DNA from: Dryas octopetala
Lineage: Eukaryota > Streptophyta > Magnoliopsida > Rosales > Rosaceae
DNA: 64,000 bases
Direction of reading: 5' to 3'
Assembly: GCA_963921425.1 (NCBI GenBank)
Contig: OY992835.1
Location: 21,266,001 to 21,330,000, forward strand
The notes under the pieces are model-generated. The model saw nothing but the letters and a program-made list of their open reading frames with translations. It did not search any database and was not told the origin of the DNA. Both the position numbers and the translations under genes were made by a program. Shown here piece after piece: positions 25,716-40,344 of this stretch. Every line of letters starts with the position of its first letter. The first letter of the stretch is position 1.

Positions 25716-25945
25716 TAACAAAATGGGTACAAAAACAGCAAACTAACAAATTTTCTTGTCATATTATACTACTATAAAGTAGTAAACTTTGGTTAATTGA
25801 CTCCCACAATATATATATATATATGTGTGTGTAGTAAACTATGTCTCTTACATAGGAAACCCTTCATATCTACTTCACACCCATTAATTTAAACACACGA
25901 CAACCTCCTGATCATCTTCTAGTAAAAATTAATTGCATGCTGATC

Positions 25946-27229
<1,284 letters not shown>

Positions 27230-27234
27230 TTATC

Positions 27235-27236
<2 letters not shown>

Positions 27237-27265
<29 letters not shown>
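27237..27265. repeat. (CT)n microsatellite in ACC oxidase 5' UTR
   Basis: About 14 CT units, read as GA in the transcript, end 14 bp before the ATG. GA-rich leaders are common in plants, and length variation here could affect expression or serve as a marker. Confidence 0.9.
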
Positions 27266-27269
<4 letters not shown>

Positions 27270-27314
27270 AGTGTTGGTTTAATTGTACATGAGAAGTAGA
27301 GTTTGGGGTGTGGC

Positions 27315-27322
27315 TATTTATA
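27315..27322 (-). promoter_or_regulatory. ACO: TATA box of ACC oxidase
   Basis: TATAAATA on the minus strand (context CCCCTATAAATAGCC) lies 92 bp upstream of the start codon, leaving a short leader that contains the GA repeat. Confidence 0.7.
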
Positions 27323-29646
27323 GGGGTTTAAAGTGGCACTGAGGGTACTATAGCATAAAAAAATAAAAAAAGAAGTTGTAGTGAGGACGCAAACTAGCTT
27401 CTATCTGTTAGGTTTCTGCTTGGGGAAAATTTGTAAAGAATTCTAAATAGAATAAAATCATATATATTAGGCTATTAGGCTTTGTATTGATGACCCACCA
27501 TCTTTGTTTGGTCCAATCCATGGGGTAAAGGTCGATCATTTTGCCTTGTTCTACTTACTCTCCTCTTTGTACTAGCAAAAAGGAAAATATAAAAGAAAAA
27601 GAAAAAGAGAAAACCTTCTGTCCTGTTTGAGTCTTTGGCTGATTTCTCTTCTTTGCAGATTTGACCAAATCCAATAAGTAAGTTGGCTTGGCTGACCCAT
27701 TCACTATTTGTTTGGATGTTCTGAAAATGATCTAGCTAGGAAGATGCCTAGCTCTTGCTCTTGCACTTCCCAAACTGCACCTCTCCAACCCCAAAATTAA
27801 GTTAGGTTATTTATCACATGGATATTCATGTGTGTGTCTGTGCATCTATACTTTTTTACCCTTAATTTGTCCTCTCTTTTTTTTAGTCGGCCCTTTGTCC
27901 TCCATTGGAGATAATAGAGGTGCAAATCACATATATGGAAAATGATATGCTACAAATCTATGGCTCTAAGCTCTTAGCTAGCTTTGCTCACCTTAATTTA
28001 ACAAACAAAAACAATCTTATTTACCTGAATTTGTACCTATTATAAAACTAATTAATGAATAATGATGGTACGTCATGCATGCATGCATTTGGTGACAAAA
28101 CGTGGGCGGCTTCCATGCTTAATTTAGCATCATATATCACAATAAGTACATGCATTCACATTTCTGTTAAATTATATATATATATATATATATTAAGATT
28201 TAAGGTAACATATATATGCTCTTTTAATCCTAGATTAATTATCAAATATCATTCCCATTAGGAATTTTTTTATAAATATTATTGTCAAGTTGGATATGTT
28301 AATTCCAGGTTTATCAAGAAGAATACATATATTACAATTAGTTTGCAACAAGCCATCAACTAAAGATAAAGTTAATGTAAACTGAATCTTTGTGAGGTCA
28401 TTAATCATGCACTAACCTGGATATCATTAGAGTATATGATCTCTTCTTGTACTGTCAATTAGTTTTGAGTTTAATACTCTAAATTCTACGTTATCACATA
28501 ATTAAATTTAAATGGAATTCTCACTTCATTATCCCAATCACCATCTTTACACTAACTTGGCTTCATCCGTCCCTTGAGGGACAATAAGAGGTGTGCAAGG
28601 AATATTCGCATATTAATTGATTGCTGTCTACTGATTACTTCACGCATTTCAATTTGATCTTTAAACCCTGACTCGCCATTTAACTTTCCTTGTTTACAAA
28701 AAACATGGACCAACAACAAAGCAACACTAAAGGTGATTCCATTGCACCAAGACATTTTGCCTCTTAATTTATAAAACACCCTTTTCTCATAATTTTTCTT
28801 GTAAAGGACCACCAAACCAGCCACTCATTACGTCTTTCATTGATTGAAAGAGATTGAATCCCACATTTTTTTTAATTAATCCCAACTTATTTCTTTAATC
28901 TGCCTCATCATTTACTTCTTAATTACTAGCTATAATCAAACTCTTACTAACTAAGACCAAGACAAGGACACTTTTGTAATGTCTGGATAAAAACCAAACG
29001 AAGACAACTAGCTATTTGGTCCACTATGTGGGGGACTACAATGTGAATGCCACAACACAACTTTATCCTACTGATCTAAGAGATTAAATTAACCATATAA
29101 ACAAATATTTCTTTACTTTTTCTTTTTTCTTTTTTCTTTTTTCTTTTTTCTTTTAAGGGAAGTTATACTCAGAAAAGACTAACTTTTAAGTTTTAACATT
29201 AAAGGAAAAGGTTGAGTCAGTTCCCATATCTCCACATGCATCAATTCACTATATTTACCTATCTCCCTTTGAGTAATTAAGTAACTGATGTGACTTTAGC
29301 CCAATTGGATTAATGAGTCCATCTTGCTTGAAACCCGTTAATTAATTAATTTATATATTTCAATTATCACAATCAAAGTTATAACTTTGAGGGTCTCAAA
29401 CTTTCAAAAATCTACCTTAATTTTAAGATCACGGTTGATCAGTTTGAGAAGTAATGAGAATATGAGACACATTACACGTGATATTTGTCAATATTACTAT
29501 GAGATCAGATAATTTTTTATATATACATGGCTCTGATGTTAGAAAATGATGTCTCCATGCATTAAAAAAGACCCAAAATCCCAATTGGGCATTTGGGTTT
29601 TTTTAGTGTGTAAAACAATGGGATTCAAAAGCAACTAACTTTAACA
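27323..29646. other. ACC oxidase upstream region and intergenic DNA
   Basis: No coding exon recognised. It holds an (AT)n run at about 28169-28192 and a TTTTTTC heptamer array at 29115-29154. A possible poly(T) micro-insertion near 27867-27903 is flanked by TTTGTCCTC on both sides. Confidence 0.55.
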
Positions 29647-29655
29647 TTGATTTTA

Positions 29656-30025
29656 GGGATTAATGCCATTTTTCTCTCCAGACTATTACACATGTATTAA
29701 TTTGCTCCCCAAACTTTTAATTTGAAAAATTAAGGACTTTGACTTTTTCAATTTTGTCAATTGAAGTTATTCCGTCAATTTACACATTTTTCATCTAAAA
29801 TGTCGGGATGATTAACCAAAATTTAGCGAGAAATAAAAGAGGAAAAAATGATTAGATCTAAATAGAAGGGACTACTCTGCCCTCAAAGATTTGGATGAAA
29901 AATGTGTAAATTGATGGAAGAAACTCAATTGGCAAAATTGAAAAAGTCAAAGTCCTTAATTTTCTAAATTTGAAAGCAAACTGATACAAGTATAATAGTA
30001 TGGATAGCAAAATAGCATTAATCCC
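29656..30025. mobile_element. Mutator-like foldback MITE
   Basis: The left end GGGATTAATGCCATTTTT and right end GCATTAATCCC begin inverted arms of about 155 bp each, including TTAAGGACTTTGACTTTTTC and its reverse complement. A perfect 9-bp duplication TTGATTTTA flanks it (29647-29655 and 30026-30034), the size made by Mutator-like transposases. There is no coding capacity. Confidence 0.85.
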
Positions 30026-30034
30026 TTGATTTTA

Positions 30035-33000
30035 AATAACTTGTCCATGACCTCTCATGACACTCACTCTGGTAGTGGAAGACAGTTTGATCCATGAAAA
30101 TAAAGACCCCCCTTTAATTAGGGTCCTCTCACAATCCAATTCACCCTATAACAATATTTTAATGCATACTTTGATAAAGTAGTAAAGTATTGTTATTAGT
30201 TAATGGGAAGCAATGGCTACATGTATGGTCGGTAAATACTGTGGCATTACTCAATGGATAAAGTTTGGTTTTGGGACTTTTGGCTATTTGATTGAGTCAA
30301 ACCGTCCAACCCCATTTGGAGGTTTGTACAAACCACTTCTGGAAAACAAAAGCATTGCACATTCGCACATGCCATGCATCAAATAATTGGTAGCTACTTG
30401 CAATTAATGGTAGTGATCATTAATTGATGAATCGAATTTACGTGGCTCTTACCACCGCATTGTTTTTGAATTTTAGTGCCAGGTACAGTCCACTCTGAAA
30501 AATATATCACAAGAAGAAGTTCCAAGATAATGTTCAAGCTAGCTAGCTTCCCACCTTGTGGAACCAGATTTTTCAGTTTATTGGAATATTTGTTTGTTTT
30601 AATTCAGGCACAAAATTCCAGTAGGAATGAGACAGATTAAGGGTAAGAGAAGAACGTGTAGCTGCTGCTGCATGACTTTCATGGGGAGCACATGCATGGG
30701 AACAAAATTAATCCATATTGTCCCTATATGATGCTTAGGTTGCCATCAGATTTTCTCCTAATGCCCCCATGAGGTTTATGTGCATGATAATCTTGGCATG
30801 CATAAACCTTGTGAGCCATTTGATTGTTTTAGTGGCTGCGATGAAAATGAACTTAAATATCTGATAGAGATGGGAGATTGAATATTGAATACCTCTATCC
30901 AATAATGCCAAGGATGTGGTACAAAATTGCAAGTTGTGGACAGCCGACACACGAGAGATTTGAGGAGAAGTACTTTTGGGTTTTTGACGGGTTGTGGGTA
31001 TGACTCATGTTGTTGAGTGGGTAGCTAGCTAGTAGCTAATAGGCTTGGGAAAAAAAACTGAAAAAGCAATTAAAAGGTGAAAAGGAGAAAGAAATAAAGG
31101 AATTAAAAAGCACTTTTAATTCAAGAATCGAAAACCGATTGCTGCACAAGCTTCTACAACCGCCGGTAACACTCATGTGATGGGCCTCATGGCTATGCAA
31201 TTAGTCAGTTCAATTGAAAGTAACGTTCAACGGCTCATAATTATATATCATTTGGAATGGTCTAAAACAAGTTTAGAGCCATATATTATATGTATATGTA
31301 AGTCTTGGTTCAAATCTATGACTAAAATACTAATGACCAATGACCAATGACCACTGACCACTGACCACTGACTTGGTAAATGTAAAAGTAGTACGAGAAA
31401 ACTCCATCCCGGAGTTCACGCCATACCAAACTCACGTTAATTTGATCAACGTACTGCTTTCTTGTGGATTCGGACTATCCATCACAATTCACATGCTCTT
31501 TTTTTTTTTTCTTTTTTTGCGTCAATATTCTCATGGTGAATTTAATCCTTAACCCCCACCAATATACAGTCCAAAACAGTAGTTAGAATGAGGTTTCTGT
31601 CTAAACACAAATACAAACAAAGTCGCGGCTGCCCGCAATGTGTTTGACCAACTGTTCCAAATTCCAATTTTCATAATACATATACAAACATGGAAAATCT
31701 AAGAGGCTTCCTGGAAGCCTCGTCATAGTACATTTTGTTTCTTTACTCTCTTCTCGGCCTATCACACTCTGCCACGTATGCATGTATAATAAATTTTGCA
31801 AAAGAATCCTCATATTTAAAATTGACATGACCTTAGGGAGTCAATTTCTTGACTCTTTTGATTCGAGATGTATATATTATTTCATGGGGACAAAATAAGG
31901 TTCAAGAAGAGTGGTGGGGGGACCAAACACTGCCATAGCCGATGAAAACTTAGACATTAGAATGAATGCAGATTGAGTGAATCTATCAATCAATTAATCA
32001 AGCTTTCATTGGTAAGAGTTTTCTTCATCAGTGTTGCAATTGAAAATTATGCATGAAATGAAATTTGATCTTCAAGCCATGTTTGTATTCTACGCATAAA
32101 ATGAAAGCCCGTGAGCTGTAGCTCAAGTGAGATTGAGGTGGGGTTGGTAAGTAATGGATCTTAGAGAAACATTATTCAGAACCAAGCCCAGGCCCATTAT
32201 TAGCCCAACATATCGGGTTCGCAAGCCCACATTTGTTTCTCTTGGGCAATGGCACGGTATAGAAATAGAACCATACTGGGCTGACTAGAGGCTTGGGTCC
32301 TAGCGTTTTGAACTAATGCTTCTAAGAGAGGGAGATAGACTACACAATTGCATTTAAATAATTATAGAGGAAAAAGAAAAAGGTGCACAGGGAACATCCA
32401 TTGCATTTGGATACAAAAATTAGGCATCACGAATATGTGTGATAAGACATACAGTGGAGCAATAACATTATTTTGCTCTATTTATTTTCTTTGCTTTTGA
32501 ATTTTTGTTGAAAAATATTAGTGGGGAAAGAAGCAAAACGCTTCCCATCAATCATGAGATTAATGCTGGTCATTGTACTCACTACTCAGTTCATGCTATG
32601 CTATAAGTTATCTCCAAACATCAAATGTGTCTTTGTTTGATAGTCTTCAAATCAAATCTTAACAAAAATGTTGCTCCATAGTCCCTAGCATATCCTGCAT
32701 ATGTAGAAAAACTTCAAGTTATGGTTATGCTGAAATGTCATTGGTAGAAGGATTGAAGCAATCAACTAAGCCATTAGCTATGTTTTCTGCTAACAAAGAA
32801 CTAAATCCATTATATGAAGTCAAAATGACAACTAATTACACAAGGGAGTAGATGTTTTCTTGGTGCTTTGACAGAACCACTTAGTTTTACATTTGAATGT
32901 AAAGAGATGATGAACCACCACTGCTAATCAGAGTGTGGCATATGAAATAACTATGCACAAGCCTGAGAAGGAAATTCTTACTAGACACCAATAAGTCCTT

Positions 33001-33882
33001 GAAATCAGCTTTAGAAGACTTTACCAATGTTTGCACTCTGTAAAAGCTTGGAAAAAAGAAAGAAAGAAAGAAGTGTCAATATGTTGTCAGAAGATCATCC
33101 AAAAGCATAGAGGGCCGATAAAAGAAGTATACAATAACAAGGGAACATACTTTAGTACGAACATGCAAGGAATTATACAATGCAGTAAACTAGGCGAACA
33201 TTAAAAATATGGTGCCACATGAATTGTATAGACAAGATGGACAACAAAAACATTCGATTACTATCATCAGAACAGTTACATATTTATGTGAACCTGAAGC
33301 ATGGAGACACCTCACTCCCCAAATAAAAGATGCTTTTTCCAAGAAACACCTGAAAGTAAATCACCTAATTTTGTAAGGCTCACAGGCAAATTTGGCTAAA
33401 AATAACCTTTAAAAAGTTGTAAGAACATTATATCTGCTCAAACAGACCCTTCCCCCCCCCCCCCCCCTCCCTCTCGGGGGTCCCCAAAGCAAGCAATTAA
33501 TAAGTTTTGACTTACTAAATTAGTAGGGGTAATGGATGAAAAGAAAGATAGAGAAAAATTTTTTATGGGAATCTCCCAAAACCCATTAATCCATAACTGC
33601 CCTTTATCCATATTATCATCTGTATAGAACAATGCACCAAATCAAAATTAATCATCTGACACCTCCCTCAAGCACCACACATGCCAACCCACCAAAATTT
33701 GAAATTTGCTTATTAAATTCTTAGATCAATTTGTTGGCAGAGCGGGAGATTGTCTCCTTGAGTAGTAAACTGACAAATTTAAATTCATCATGGCATGTAT
33801 TTTTTTTTTTTTTGTAAGATCATGACATGGAATTTGAATGAACAACAATATAACTATTTAGACAACTTACCTCTCTTATGAT
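30035..33882. other. Intergenic DNA, no gene seen
   Basis: AT-rich, with only short unconvincing frames. It contains a heptamer repeat (31332-31372), GGGCC/GCCCA motifs at 32180-32290 and a run of 16 C at 33452-33467 followed by TCCCTCTCGGGGG. The 3' UTR of the leftward P-loop gene must end somewhere in the last few hundred bases. Confidence 0.5.
31332..31372. repeat. Heptamer array (AATGACC/ACTGACC)n
   Basis: Three AATGACC units are followed by three ACTGACC units, the last one base short; one A-to-C change has spread to half the array. Confidence 0.9.
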
Positions 33883-36800
33883 CTACTTATAGCCTATTTG
33901 TAGCATTAAATGACGATAGCTACGGCCACGAAAAATACGCTGCCACAAATACTGAAGCAAGTTCGCGAAACCCATCTGCATTCTCTCTTGGACAAGCCTG
34001 TAATGAATGACAGCATCAGTGGCCAGCCAGAGCTTTCATGATCCTTTTTTAGCATCCACAATACAAGATAGATAGCTTACCATCTTACAAGACACCGTTG
34101 AATGCCTCTAGATATAGGGCGAATGAGGGATGGATCCCGCTGAGCATAGAGTAAACCAACCTAAGTGATAGGAAAGAAAGAATGAGCATAATATTTGCAA
34201 TGCATATTTATTGGAAAATGAACGAAGACGAATTAGCCTATCACACCTGTCCAAATTCTTGATCCTAAGGAAAACAAAATACATATATCTTCTATCTATT
34301 TTTAGAATTTATATTCAATAAAAAACTTGGCAACAAGTTTAGCAATAAGAATTCAGGAATCCACCCAAAAATGTACAATAACTAATATATCAAATACTCA
34401 AATATAGAGATGCTAGTGTTGTGAATGCACTACTATGAAAATCATTAAAAATATGCCAGGATTGGGAGAACAGTGCATAATCATTGAAATCCATGAAAGC
34501 AAAAAACATATCACTGAAGAGAGACTTATCTACCTCCATCAACGCAACAGCAGAAGGATCATCGAAGATCTCAAGGCTACAGTCAGCTAGATAATTAACC
34601 TGCACCCAGTTACATAGGGATATAGAAAATCGCAAACTACCCAGAGGACAAAAGTACTAATAACAACATTTCGGTTTCATATCCAAAGAGAAAGAGTGGA
34701 CAAAAAAACCTACTAACAATAAAGTACATTTATAATGATACAAGACGATGCATTCTCCAACCGTAAGCTAAGGAAAAGTATCTTCTATTTGTTTCTTGAG
34801 CCTATAGTGAATTACAAAAAGAGTCTGAAAGGGCATAACAAAAACTTTGAAGATAGATCTACCAAATGAGTAATACCCACAGATTTTGTTTATGGAGTGG
34901 GGGAGGGGGGAGGGGGGAGGGGGGAGGGGGGAGGGTATTAATGTTGAGACCAGCTATTTATGAGGCAATATTACTTTTGTCATCAAAGTTGTACATTTAC
35001 AAAAGAAAATCATATAGAACTGAAAAAATAAGTCTAATTGTATAAAATACATAAAAACTTAGTGCAGCCACCACATAACAAGTAATTATCATAAATTTTT
35101 AGTGAAATATTCAGTTAATTCTTCCAATTTCAAAACAGAAACACAACAGAAAACCATAGACTACATACTCCAAATTCTGTATTGACTAGAGACTGCACAA
35201 AATCCATCAGCTGAATCTTTGCCCATTCAACGCACAAGGTGGGGTCATCCGTTGCTGGAGGATGTCTCCAGGGTGCACCAAAGCGCAATCTATCTTTCGA
35301 AATACTTCTGTTTTGTGCATCAACAGCAAACTTTTGCAGGAGTCTCAATGCTTTCTCCATAGCAGGATTCACTACAGTAATCTAAATGAATAGACTTGAA
35401 GAGCAAGTAAGGCAGCGCAAAGTGCACAAAGAATCAGAAAATTAAGAAAGTGATCAACTTAAGCACCTAAAGACTACGGCAAGAATATATTATGACCAAA
35501 AGAAAGAGGCATAACCAAGGTTATTAACAGGCCAAGTTAATCTGCAAGCCTATTGTACATCCATCTAGGAAATGTTTGATGCAATGAAGTGACCATTAAT
35601 CTCAATTAGGTGAATTTGCAGGTAATATATCAAGTGAAACTTCCATTCATTTATCAAAAAAAAAAAAGGCAAATTGCAAATAGGACAATAAGGGTTCAAA
35701 GAATTGAAAAGATAACTGAGAAGAATGCATACTTCATGCTCCCTAGAGAAACTTACTTGCAAATATGCTAAATAAGCATCCACGATGTCCTCAAAAGTGC
35801 CATCTTTGTTGTTCACAAACCTTCAGATGAACAAAAACAGTATTAGCATATACTATTACCATGTAGCATCAATTATATATGAAATAAACCATGTAGCACC
35901 AGTATATGCGATGGTAACAAGAAAAAAAAGGGGGAATACAAAAAGAAAGAAATATCATCCTTACTTCTGATAGTAATTGCCCTGCTTGAGTGCATATAGC
36001 TCAAATAGGTGTCGTGCGTTTGGGCCAAGCACCTCAGCAATCACCAACCACTGCAATTTTGACAAAAAATAGGGCTAAAACTCACTAAGAAGTCCAGTAT
36101 TCCAGGAAAGTAAGACAAAAAAAATTAGTACAAGAAAAAAGTGAATCATCAGTAATTACTTCTGAATGACTGAAGTAATCAGTAACCATATGCATTTTAG
36201 CTTCCTGGGGATTCCAGCCAAAGGTCTGCAAAACAAACAAGCAAATGTACCCGTGCTTCATGCTTAGTGATTAAGCTTTTTTTTTTTTTTGAGAAGATAG
36301 TGATTAAGCTATTAATATATGCATCGCAGAAAGAATGACTAGTGTTTCTTCATTTTACAATAAAGTAAAGACAACTGCACACACATGTAATGTCATTGCG
36401 TACACTCACAGATCATAAAGTTATATAGTTTCAGAGCTTCAGTTTGACTACCTCACGAGAGACAAATATGTCTGGAAATCCAAAATCCATGTAAGCTCGG
36501 TATGAATAGTAACTGATGCATAGTAGTAGGAATTAGAATTCCGAAACAGACAAGAAAAATAACCCGAAAAGTAGGGAATTTTAAAATCTTAAAAGGTTAA
36601 TTCTTAATTTGTGATGCATGAATCAATAAGTGATGTTGTCAAAGAAACACACAATTGACTAGGAATAAACCTCACCTATCAGATGTAACGAGCACAACAG
36701 GAAGGCACCTCTCATTTGCACCTAAAGCAATTATTCTCCATATTAGACTGTCATGATACAGTGATCCACGGACTGATGAATTCTCGTCTAATAGAATTGC

Positions 36801-37890
36801 ATTTCGTAAAACTTCGATATTGTTTATAACTAGCTTAGGCTGCTCATTATAATTTGAAACATCAGTCAATTAGAGATTCGCAAAAGTACCAAACACTAAT
36901 CAAAATCACACAAATTTACACCAGCAAGTCTTCTGCTTTCAAGCAAATTTTACACGTGAATAGCTTAAGCATAACACCTTGTATACTGAATATAGCTTAT
37001 GATTTAGCACACTATCAAAAATTTGAACTTAATTACCTGGAAATGATCAATTTCAGCAGCATTTGACAACAACTCCAACAACAAACAAGGCCAATCCGTA
37101 CACGAATTTGCTAAAGACCTCGAAAACCCACCTGTCCGATTCAAATGTGCAATAGCATTAGCCCTCCAACTTTGCTGCATCATAATCACCTCCTTGGCCA
37201 ATCTCAGAGCCACGACGGCCTCCCTATAATACGAAGCCTCTTCCAGTGACAAATTCGTCCCCTTCTCTCTCAGACCCAAAACCCCATCAATCTCTTGGGC
37301 ATTACATCGAGCACTTAGAGCGAAAACCGCCCGATCCCACAACACTGAGCTCGAAACCTTATCGGACACAGCATTCTTGGAAGCGTTATCGCCCTCAATA
37401 ACGCGGCGAAGCGCGGTGTTAAGCCCGTGCCATTTGCTGAGAGTAGAGAAGACTTGGTGAGAGCTAATGGTACCCAGCTGCACACCCCTGTGAGCCATGG
37501 ATTCGAGGCAGTGTTCGAGCTTGGTTCGGCAATCGGACAAAGTGGGTGGTGGGCAATTGGACCAAGAAGCCCAAGGAAACGACTGATTGAATCGTGGGTG
37601 GTGGTCTTGGATGCACTCGGCGAAGTCTACGTAGCCTGTGAGGTGTGGGCCTTTGTTCCACTCGCTGAGCAGACCTGAAATGAAGAAGAGAGTGTTAGAG
37701 AGGACCAAGTTAAAGAAAATATTGCAAAACGATGAAAAGGGTCATTACGTTCGAGGATGAGAGTGGTTTTGCCGACGCCTCTGGGGCCGTGGAGGATTAG
37801 AGGCTGAGGAACACGGTGGTGCTGAGCGTGGTTGTTTAGCACTGTCTCTAACAATGGCCTTGGTATAATCCTCCATGGTTTGCTCACCAT
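33883..37890 (-). CDS. P-loop NTPase-like protein, 11 exons, unnamed plant family
   Basis: Exons on the minus strand: 37890-37749, 37674-37037, 36839-36676, 36512-36452, 36225-36160, 36050-35965, 35820-35757, 35381-35169, 34599-34534, 34160-34081 and 33997-33883. Phases join throughout to give 564 aa with a stop at 33883. A Walker A motif GPRGVGKTT lies at residues 35-43, right after an LILHG strand and split from the rest by intron 1. A hydrophobic LPVVLVTSD strand in exon 3 could be the Walker B or sensor region, but no clear DE pair is seen, so ATPase activity is uncertain. The remainder is soluble and helical, with a basic C-terminus (RRIF-like WQRIFRGRSYRH). No signal or membrane segment is evident. 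It resembles AAA-type or archaeal-ATPase-like proteins described only generically in plants; the function is unknown to me. Short exons (61-86 nt) and tight introns make the model dependable. Confidence 0.82.
34899..34935. repeat. G-rich heptamer run (GGGGGGA)n in intron 8 of the P-loop gene
   Basis: Six G tracts of 3-6 bases are separated by single A residues on the plus strand, the template strand of the gene. The pattern fits a G-quadruplex motif (four or more G-triplets with 1-nt loops). Confidence 0.85.
36265..36310. repeat. Poly(T) micro-insertion with 13-bp target duplication
   Basis: TAGTGATTAAGCT occurs at 36265-36277 and again at 36298-36310, flanking a poly(T) run plus GAGAAGA. 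It lies in intron 4 of the P-loop gene (36226-36451). The poly(T)-plus-tag form equals a reverse-oriented poly(A) insertion. Confidence 0.65.
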
Positions 37891-40344
37891 TTTCTTTTTC
37901 TAGTTTTTCTGAGATTTGTTGTGCTCAGAGTTTCTGATGCTCACTGTGTGTTCTTTCTGGTAGAAGCAGAGAGGGGTATTAGGAGGGTTTTAGGGCGGCC
38001 TCCCCAAGCTTATGGCAGAAATGTTTGTGCTTCATTGTTATATTCATGGCATTTTTCCATAACAAAAAAATACAAAAAAATACAAAAAACATTTTCTACA
38101 AGTAAGTTTTTCTTTATTATATCTGTTTTGGGCCTTTTGGCTACGAACAATTTTTGCTTAATGCTTTTTTCGGGCCAAAATGGTAACAATTTTTTCTACA
38201 TAAACTTAGTACAACATATAGCAATGTTAGTGTGTCCAATTCATTCAAATTTATGATAATCTTAAACAATACATTTAAAAATTATATCCATATTATAGTT
38301 TAAATATATTAATAACACCATATCAGCACATAATGTTTCAATCATATGTAAAAGATATAATACAGAAATGAAATATCAAAACATCTATGACAATTATGAG
38401 AAGTCCACACATCACATTAATCGCCTCAGGTCAATAAATTTATGGGTAGTGTCACTTTATATTTGTGTCGAATATTAGTTAATTTTAATTTGATCATGAA
38501 CATTTTCCTGATCTGTTTATAAATTTATAAATAATTTTATTCAGGTTAACTCATATATATATTATGAATTAAAAATTAATTGAGATATTTTTATTTATAA
38601 ACCAACCTATGATAGAGTATCTCTAAAATACAGTTCCATTTCACTTGATTCATACATTAATATATAGTTGTGTTTGACATAAATTTAACATGTTTATTAT
38701 TTGTGTTAGCATATTGTGTTATATATGTGTTTGTACTAAAAAAATGATGAACTCAAACTCATTAACTTCATATTGAATTCAAGTCTATCAGAATCTAATT
38801 ATTTGTGTCTAATATTAACCCAACATGGTAATTATTCAGATTAATAGGTTGAGTCATATATGTGTTTATGTCAAGTAATCATCAACTTAAGCTTACTAAA
38901 TTCTTATTGTATTAAAGTTGTGTTAAAAATCGTCACTTCAAAACTACATGCTCTCTCTCTCTCTCAATTTTTTGGAACATGGCAATATGGCATGTTGTAG
39001 TTAGGGGTGCAAAATTGGGTAGCGGGTGGCCCAGTCCAGTCAAATTTATAATATGGTAAGGCCCACACGACACAAGCCCATTTCTGTCTATTTACCTCAA
39101 GTTGGACTCTTTTTTTTACGTCCAAGGCACACATAAAAATCCCACCTTTATTTTATTTTTTCTGGAAATTCCCTCCTTAATTTACCCCCTCTAATTTTAT
39201 TTCTATTTGCAGGCTTGACAAATGAAAAAAGGGAAAATTCGACTTGGACAGTTGGACCACGAAGCTACGAATTTAACCAGGTTTGAATGCACTTCACAAC
39301 ATCGCTTTTATTATTTTTATACAACAACCCAAATTTAAGTCCCAATTGCAGAATATTTCAATCCATCATTCAATTTTGGAGGAAAAAGTTAACATAAATC
39401 ACAAATCAATTAAATGTTCATTTAATATCTATACAAAAGATCGATCTAGCACCCTTCCCAAGGACCCAAACCGTGTGTTGTCAATTTGTCATAGATCAAT
39501 GGTTTATACAACACAAACTTCGAAGTAAACATAATTTAGGAAGTAATAAAAAAAAAGGCCGATAATAAAGAAACCTACAAATTGAAAATAGTAAAATACC
39601 CAGACCAAAAGAAAAAGAAACGGTTGATAATAGAATGAAAAAGCCTACTAATTAACTTTACAACCACTATGAGTCTATGAGGCTATAACAAAACAAAAAC
39701 ACAACACTAGGAGGAAGAATATTCCATTTCATAATCTTCATAATTACATGTCTAGACAAAGTGGAAGACTTTGAAGTGATCCATTGTAGTAAATTACGTG
39801 AGCATCAACTACTAATTTAGTTTATTTATATACTATATGCAGGAGAAATGCCAAAAATGTAGTTGAATCTTTTCCACATTGTGGTGGCTGGTGATTACGA
39901 TAAAAAACAAAAAATTGTTTCACAAAAAAAAAAAAATTGTATAATAAGGCATAGAAAATAGAAGAATAGAAGACTGAAGGAGGACGAGGTGGCCAGTGGG
40001 CCAAGGCCAGGCCCATTCCTGCGGTAGTTAGCTGGTCCATGGTTTAAAAGTCAAAAAATAAAACTGGGTCGACTGTTTCCCTCTAATAAAAGACCGACTC
40101 TCACAGTCTATACACAATTACACAGAAACTCCTTTTCATTTCTGTTGCTCTCCCTCTCGATTGCTTCGCTTCGCTTTTCTCCACCCTCGTGTCAGACACC
40201 ACTCCCTCCTCTCCTCAATTTTCCCTCCACTTTCCTTTCCTTTCCTTCCAAGCAAACACTCCTTCATCTCTCTTTCTCATGTGTTGTTCAACGACCAACC
40301 CCGACCCCAACCCGATCCCGCCCTAACCGGACCCAAACCCGCAA
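37891..40344. other. Divergent intergenic region
   Basis: This separates the starts of the leftward P-loop gene and the rightward armadillo gene. No coding exon was recognised. GGCC/GGGCC motifs at 39991-40016 (GTGGGCCAAGGCCAGGCCC) resemble plant site II promoter elements upstream of the armadillo gene. AT-rich DNA fills the rest. Confidence 0.55.

Larger units (their letters stand above)
22258..25945. other. Intergenic DNA between two convergent genes
   Basis: This holds the 3' flanks of the phosphatase gene and of the ACC oxidase gene. No coding exon was recognised. It contains two poly(A) micro-insertions with duplicated flanks (23491-23545 and 24573-24636) and an (AT)n run at about 25683-25712. 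Confidence 0.55.

Noticed and set aside
32106-32150. GAGCTGTAGCTCAAGTGAG, resembling a tRNA-derived SINE A box
   Set aside because: No B box at the right distance and no target duplication.
33799-33830. Poly(T) tract considered as another micro-insertion
   Set aside because: The flanks share only a few bases (CATGGCATG versus CATGACATGG), too little to call a duplication.
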